Assembly: GCA_024690665.1 (NCBI GenBank)
Contig: JAILOU010000051.1
Coordinates: 1-64,000 of the forward strand
DNA from: Eubacterium sp.
GTDB taxonomy: Bacteria > Bacillota > Clostridia > Lachnospirales > Lachnospiraceae
Length of the DNA: 64,000 nucleotides
Direction of reading: 5' to 3'
Shown: positions 62,029-64,000 of the stretch, piece after piece
Numbering within the stretch: position 1 is the stretch's first letter
Layout of the letters: each line of letters starts with the position of its first letter
Notes under the pieces: generated by a model
What the model saw: the letters and a program-made list of their open reading frames with translations, nothing else
What the model was told of the DNA's origin: nothing
Databases searched by the model: none
Made by a program: the position numbers and the translations under genes

Positions 62029-62973
62029 ATGAAACGTGAAATTGGAATTGTAACTTGTGTATTCAATATAGAAGATGCACAAAAAATGATGAAAGCAATA
62101 AAAGAAAGCGAGCCTCCTAAGGGAACGGAAATGGTAATCGTTTATCCACAAAATAATAAATCGTTGGGAAGATGGCTTCGCGCACAAGATATAAAAGGGT
62201 GCAAAGTGCGGGTTATGGAAAGAAAGTTGAATGTTCGCTCTAAATATGTATTATTTATTCGACGGATGAAAGGGCAGAGGTTTCTGCGTCTGTTTGACTT
62301 AAGCATTGCGCAAGGTGGCATAAAGAGAAAAGAAATCTATTTAAGTTATGCTTCCAAAAAATGTCGTGCAAAGTGGATATTATATCTGTATCCCGATATG
62401 TATATAAAAAAAGAATTTTGGATACTTATCAATCAGTACAAGGAACAACTTAATAAAAACGGAGTTATTATCATTGATTATTCGAAAAAGAATGAAATGA
62501 AAGCATGCTGGAATAAGAAAGGGCATCAATTAGAGCAAATGGTCATGGCAATGAATGGAATGCAATATGCTGTATTGTGGAGGAAAAAAAAGTATCGTGA
62601 AACAAAACGTTGTTTAAAGTTTTCATCCACAAATGCTTCCTACAATATGGAGTTTGCAATCTATACGAGAGCTTTGGAGGATAACTACGGAATTCTATCC
62701 GGACCCATAATTGGATATGATCAAAAGACATTTGATGGGGATATTTCGAATATGTTTAAACCGATTGAAAGAATTGCTTTTTTGAAGGGGATTTTTCGCT
62801 TTTATCATACAGTAAATAATAAAACAAAGGTTGATTATTCCCCGTTTATATCTATGGGGCATAAACCGGAAGAGTTATTCATGCAGGAATTAAACATAAT
62901 TGCAGATAATTTTGAAAATGCCGGAGATGACTATACCGCAAAAAGATATCGAAATTTAATACAATCTATTTAA
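62029..62973 (+). CDS. Unidentified protein, glycosyltransferase-like
   Basis: About 314 residues. The start REIGIVTCVFNIEDAQKMMK and WILYLYPDMYI (an aspartate loop) suggest a GT-A-like fold, but I recognise no family. Very rich in Lys, with A/T-heavier codons (AAA, AAT, TTT) than its neighbours, a sign of separate origin. ATG 62017 (MVIYMKRE) and ATG 62029 are both possible; neither has a strong ribosome site. The location between two glycan enzymes implies a part in the same pathway. Confidence 0.5.
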   Translation: MKREIGIVTCVFNIEDAQKMMKAIKESEPPKGTEMVIVYPQNNKSLGRWLRAQDIKGCKVRVMERKLNVRSKYVLFIRRMKGQRFLRLFDLSIAQGGIKRKEIYLSYASKKCRAKWILYLYPDMYIKKEFWILINQYKEQLNKNGVIIIDYSKKNEMKACWNKKGHQLEQMVMAMNGMQYAVLWRKKKYRETKRCLKFSSTNASYNMEFAIYTRALEDNYGILSGPIIGYDQKTFDGDISNMFKPIERIAFLKGIFRFYHTVNNKTKVDYSPFISMGHKPEELFMQELNIIADNFENAGDDYTAKRYRNLIQSI

Positions 62974-62985
62974 AGGAGTTGTTAC

Positions 62986-63999
62986 GTGGATTTACACAAT
63001 AGACGAGTGATTGAAAAAATGCGTTCATATAATGCATATATAACAAAGGAAGGCGGAACCGGAATAAAACCACGAGGTTTAATTATCAATTACAGCAATG
63101 CCTGTAATTTTAACTGTCAGCAGTGTTTTACCGAGTCACCGACCAAGCCGCTTAAGGGAAGTCTGACACTCGTAGAGATGAAAAAACTAGCAGATGAAGC
63201 AGATGCACTTGGTATGTATGAAATTCTGATAGAAGGAGGCGAGCCGCTTGTTAGCAAGGAAATCTATGATTTGATTCAGACTTTTGGTAGTGACAGATTT
63301 TATCTGGAAATGACGACAAACGGATATCTGCTCACACCGCAGGTGGCGAAGAAACTAAAAGAAGCAGGACTATCCAGGGTTTCGATTAGTATCGATAGTA
63401 TGGATCCTAAGGTACACGACGAATATCGCGGGACGCCGGGGGCTTATGAGCATGCCATAAAAGCAATGGAATATGCGAAAGAAGTCGGCATGCAGGTGTC
63501 TGTCAATTTTCTGGTGGGACATTATAATATTCATTCCGGAGAGATTGAACAGGTCTGTGAGTTTTGTCAAAGCAGGGGATACCATATCGGACTTCAGACT
63601 GCTACGCCGACCGGCAACTGGCAGGGAAAGTTTGAGATTATGACAACGCCTGAAGATGCTGCGTATCTGGAAGAAATACGCCATAAGTATAAGCATGTAT
63701 GGAGAGATATCTGGCCACCGCTTCCGAATAAAAAAGTTGCTATAAGTGGTTGCGTTGCGGTCAATCGTCCGTATATTAATCCGTATGGAGATGTGCTTCC
63801 TTGTTCTTACATGCATATGAAGCTTGGTAATATCAAGGAGCAGAGTTTAAAAGAGATTCTAGAGATAGGATTTTCCTATGAGTGCTTTCGAAATTCTCAT
63901 AAGAAATGTTATGCCGCAGAAGATTCTGAGTTTATGAAAAAGTATTGTATGCACAAGATGTCGATATTAGAACCAATAGACATTAAAAAAGTGATGTAG
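62986..63999 (+). CDS. SPASM-type radical SAM enzyme
   Basis: 337 residues, complete with its stop at the very end of the window. Cluster motif CNFNCQQC gives Cys40, Cys44 and Cys47; then IEGGEPLV (GGE motif), VSISIDSMDPKVHDEYR, and a SPASM-type C-terminus with CVAVNRPYINPYGDVLPCSYM and a final cysteine set. Such enzymes modify peptides, sugars or cofactors. It begins GTG with AAAGGAG upstream. Shares the cluster with the larger radical SAM protein at 57700; they may act in sequence. Confidence 0.88.
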   Translation: MDLHNRRVIEKMRSYNAYITKEGGTGIKPRGLIINYSNACNFNCQQCFTESPTKPLKGSLTLVEMKKLADEADALGMYEILIEGGEPLVSKEIYDLIQTFGSDRFYLEMTTNGYLLTPQVAKKLKEAGLSRVSISIDSMDPKVHDEYRGTPGAYEHAIKAMEYAKEVGMQVSVNFLVGHYNIHSGEIEQVCEFCQSRGYHIGLQTATPTGNWQGKFEIMTTPEDAAYLEEIRHKYKHVWRDIWPPLPNKKVAISGCVAVNRPYINPYGDVLPCSYMHMKLGNIKEQSLKEILEIGFSYECFRNSHKKCYAAEDSEFMKKYCMHKMSILEPIDIKKVM

Positions 64000-64000
64000 G

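Noticed and set aside
1-64000. CRISPR array, prophage, complete insertion sequence
   Set aside because: No regularly spaced repeats, transposase, phage structural gene or intact integrase was seen; only the integrase stub at 458.

Overview
The window looks like the chromosome of a strictly anaerobic, low-to-middle GC Firmicute, most probably a Lachnospiraceae (Roseburia/Agathobacter/Butyrivibrio-like). The pointers are a single-chain pyruvate:ferredoxin oxidoreductase, a membrane pyrophosphatase of the potassium-dependent type, a DUF4317 protein, the Bacillus-type order rplS-lepB-rbgA-rnhB-(FliK-like)-(FlhB-tail-like), strong AGGAGG ribosome sites, and frequent GTG/TTG starts. Genus is an inference from gene content. 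Almost all genes are on the plus strand; only the ABC-F gene, a potassium channel and a tRNA-Thr are on the minus strand.

Layout. 1-585: a scar with the end of an unidentified protein and a 24-codon stub of a Tn916-type integrase. 586-7.9 kb: ychF, rplS, lepB, rbgA, rnhB, two flagellar-export-like orphans, yraN, pgeF. 8-10.2 kb: a small secreted protein and an ABC-F ATPase with unusual catalytic motifs. 10.5-18.6 kb: nifJ, a DUF512 radical SAM protein apparently made from a leaderless message, then der-plsY-gpsA. 18.7-25.3 kb: an EAL phosphodiesterase, then dut with a second type II topoisomerase pair. 25.4-31 kb: membrane pyrophosphatase, then a folate operon (folC, HD hydrolase, folP, folB-folK fusion). 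31-34 kb: a TPP riboswitch controlling a thiamine-binding protein and a ThiXYZ-type importer. 34-42.3 kb: a CPBP protease, a DUF4317 protein, a sulfotransferase and a complete BMP-type nucleoside importer. 42.4-51.1 kb: FIST sensor plus soluble chemoreceptor, LD-carboxypeptidase, flavin-binding protein, tRNA-Thr, a structured intergenic region with two candidate small RNAs, lysA, a voltage-gated potassium channel, tRNA-Leu and ahcY. 51.3-64 kb: a continuous glycan/sugar-nucleotide cluster running off the right edge.

The last block is the accessory part of the window. RfbF makes CDP-glucose; a NeuD-type acyltransferase, a dedicated acyl carrier protein, a short-chain reductase, a split transketolase and a DegT aminotransferase could build an unusual acylated or branched amino sugar. 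Two family-2 glycosyltransferases (one carrying a long N-terminal extension), a GT-like protein and two SPASM-type radical SAM enzymes follow. The exact product cannot be read from the sequence; a surface polysaccharide or flagellin glycan is the natural guess.

Points most worth a second look: the 46.6-47.0 kb region, where two promoter-hairpin units look like undescribed small RNAs; the ACP/split-transketolase/aminotransferase sugar cluster; the radical SAM/GT cluster; the ABC-F with a broken signature and switch residue; and two genes (DUF512 and folC) whose promoters sit directly against the start codon.
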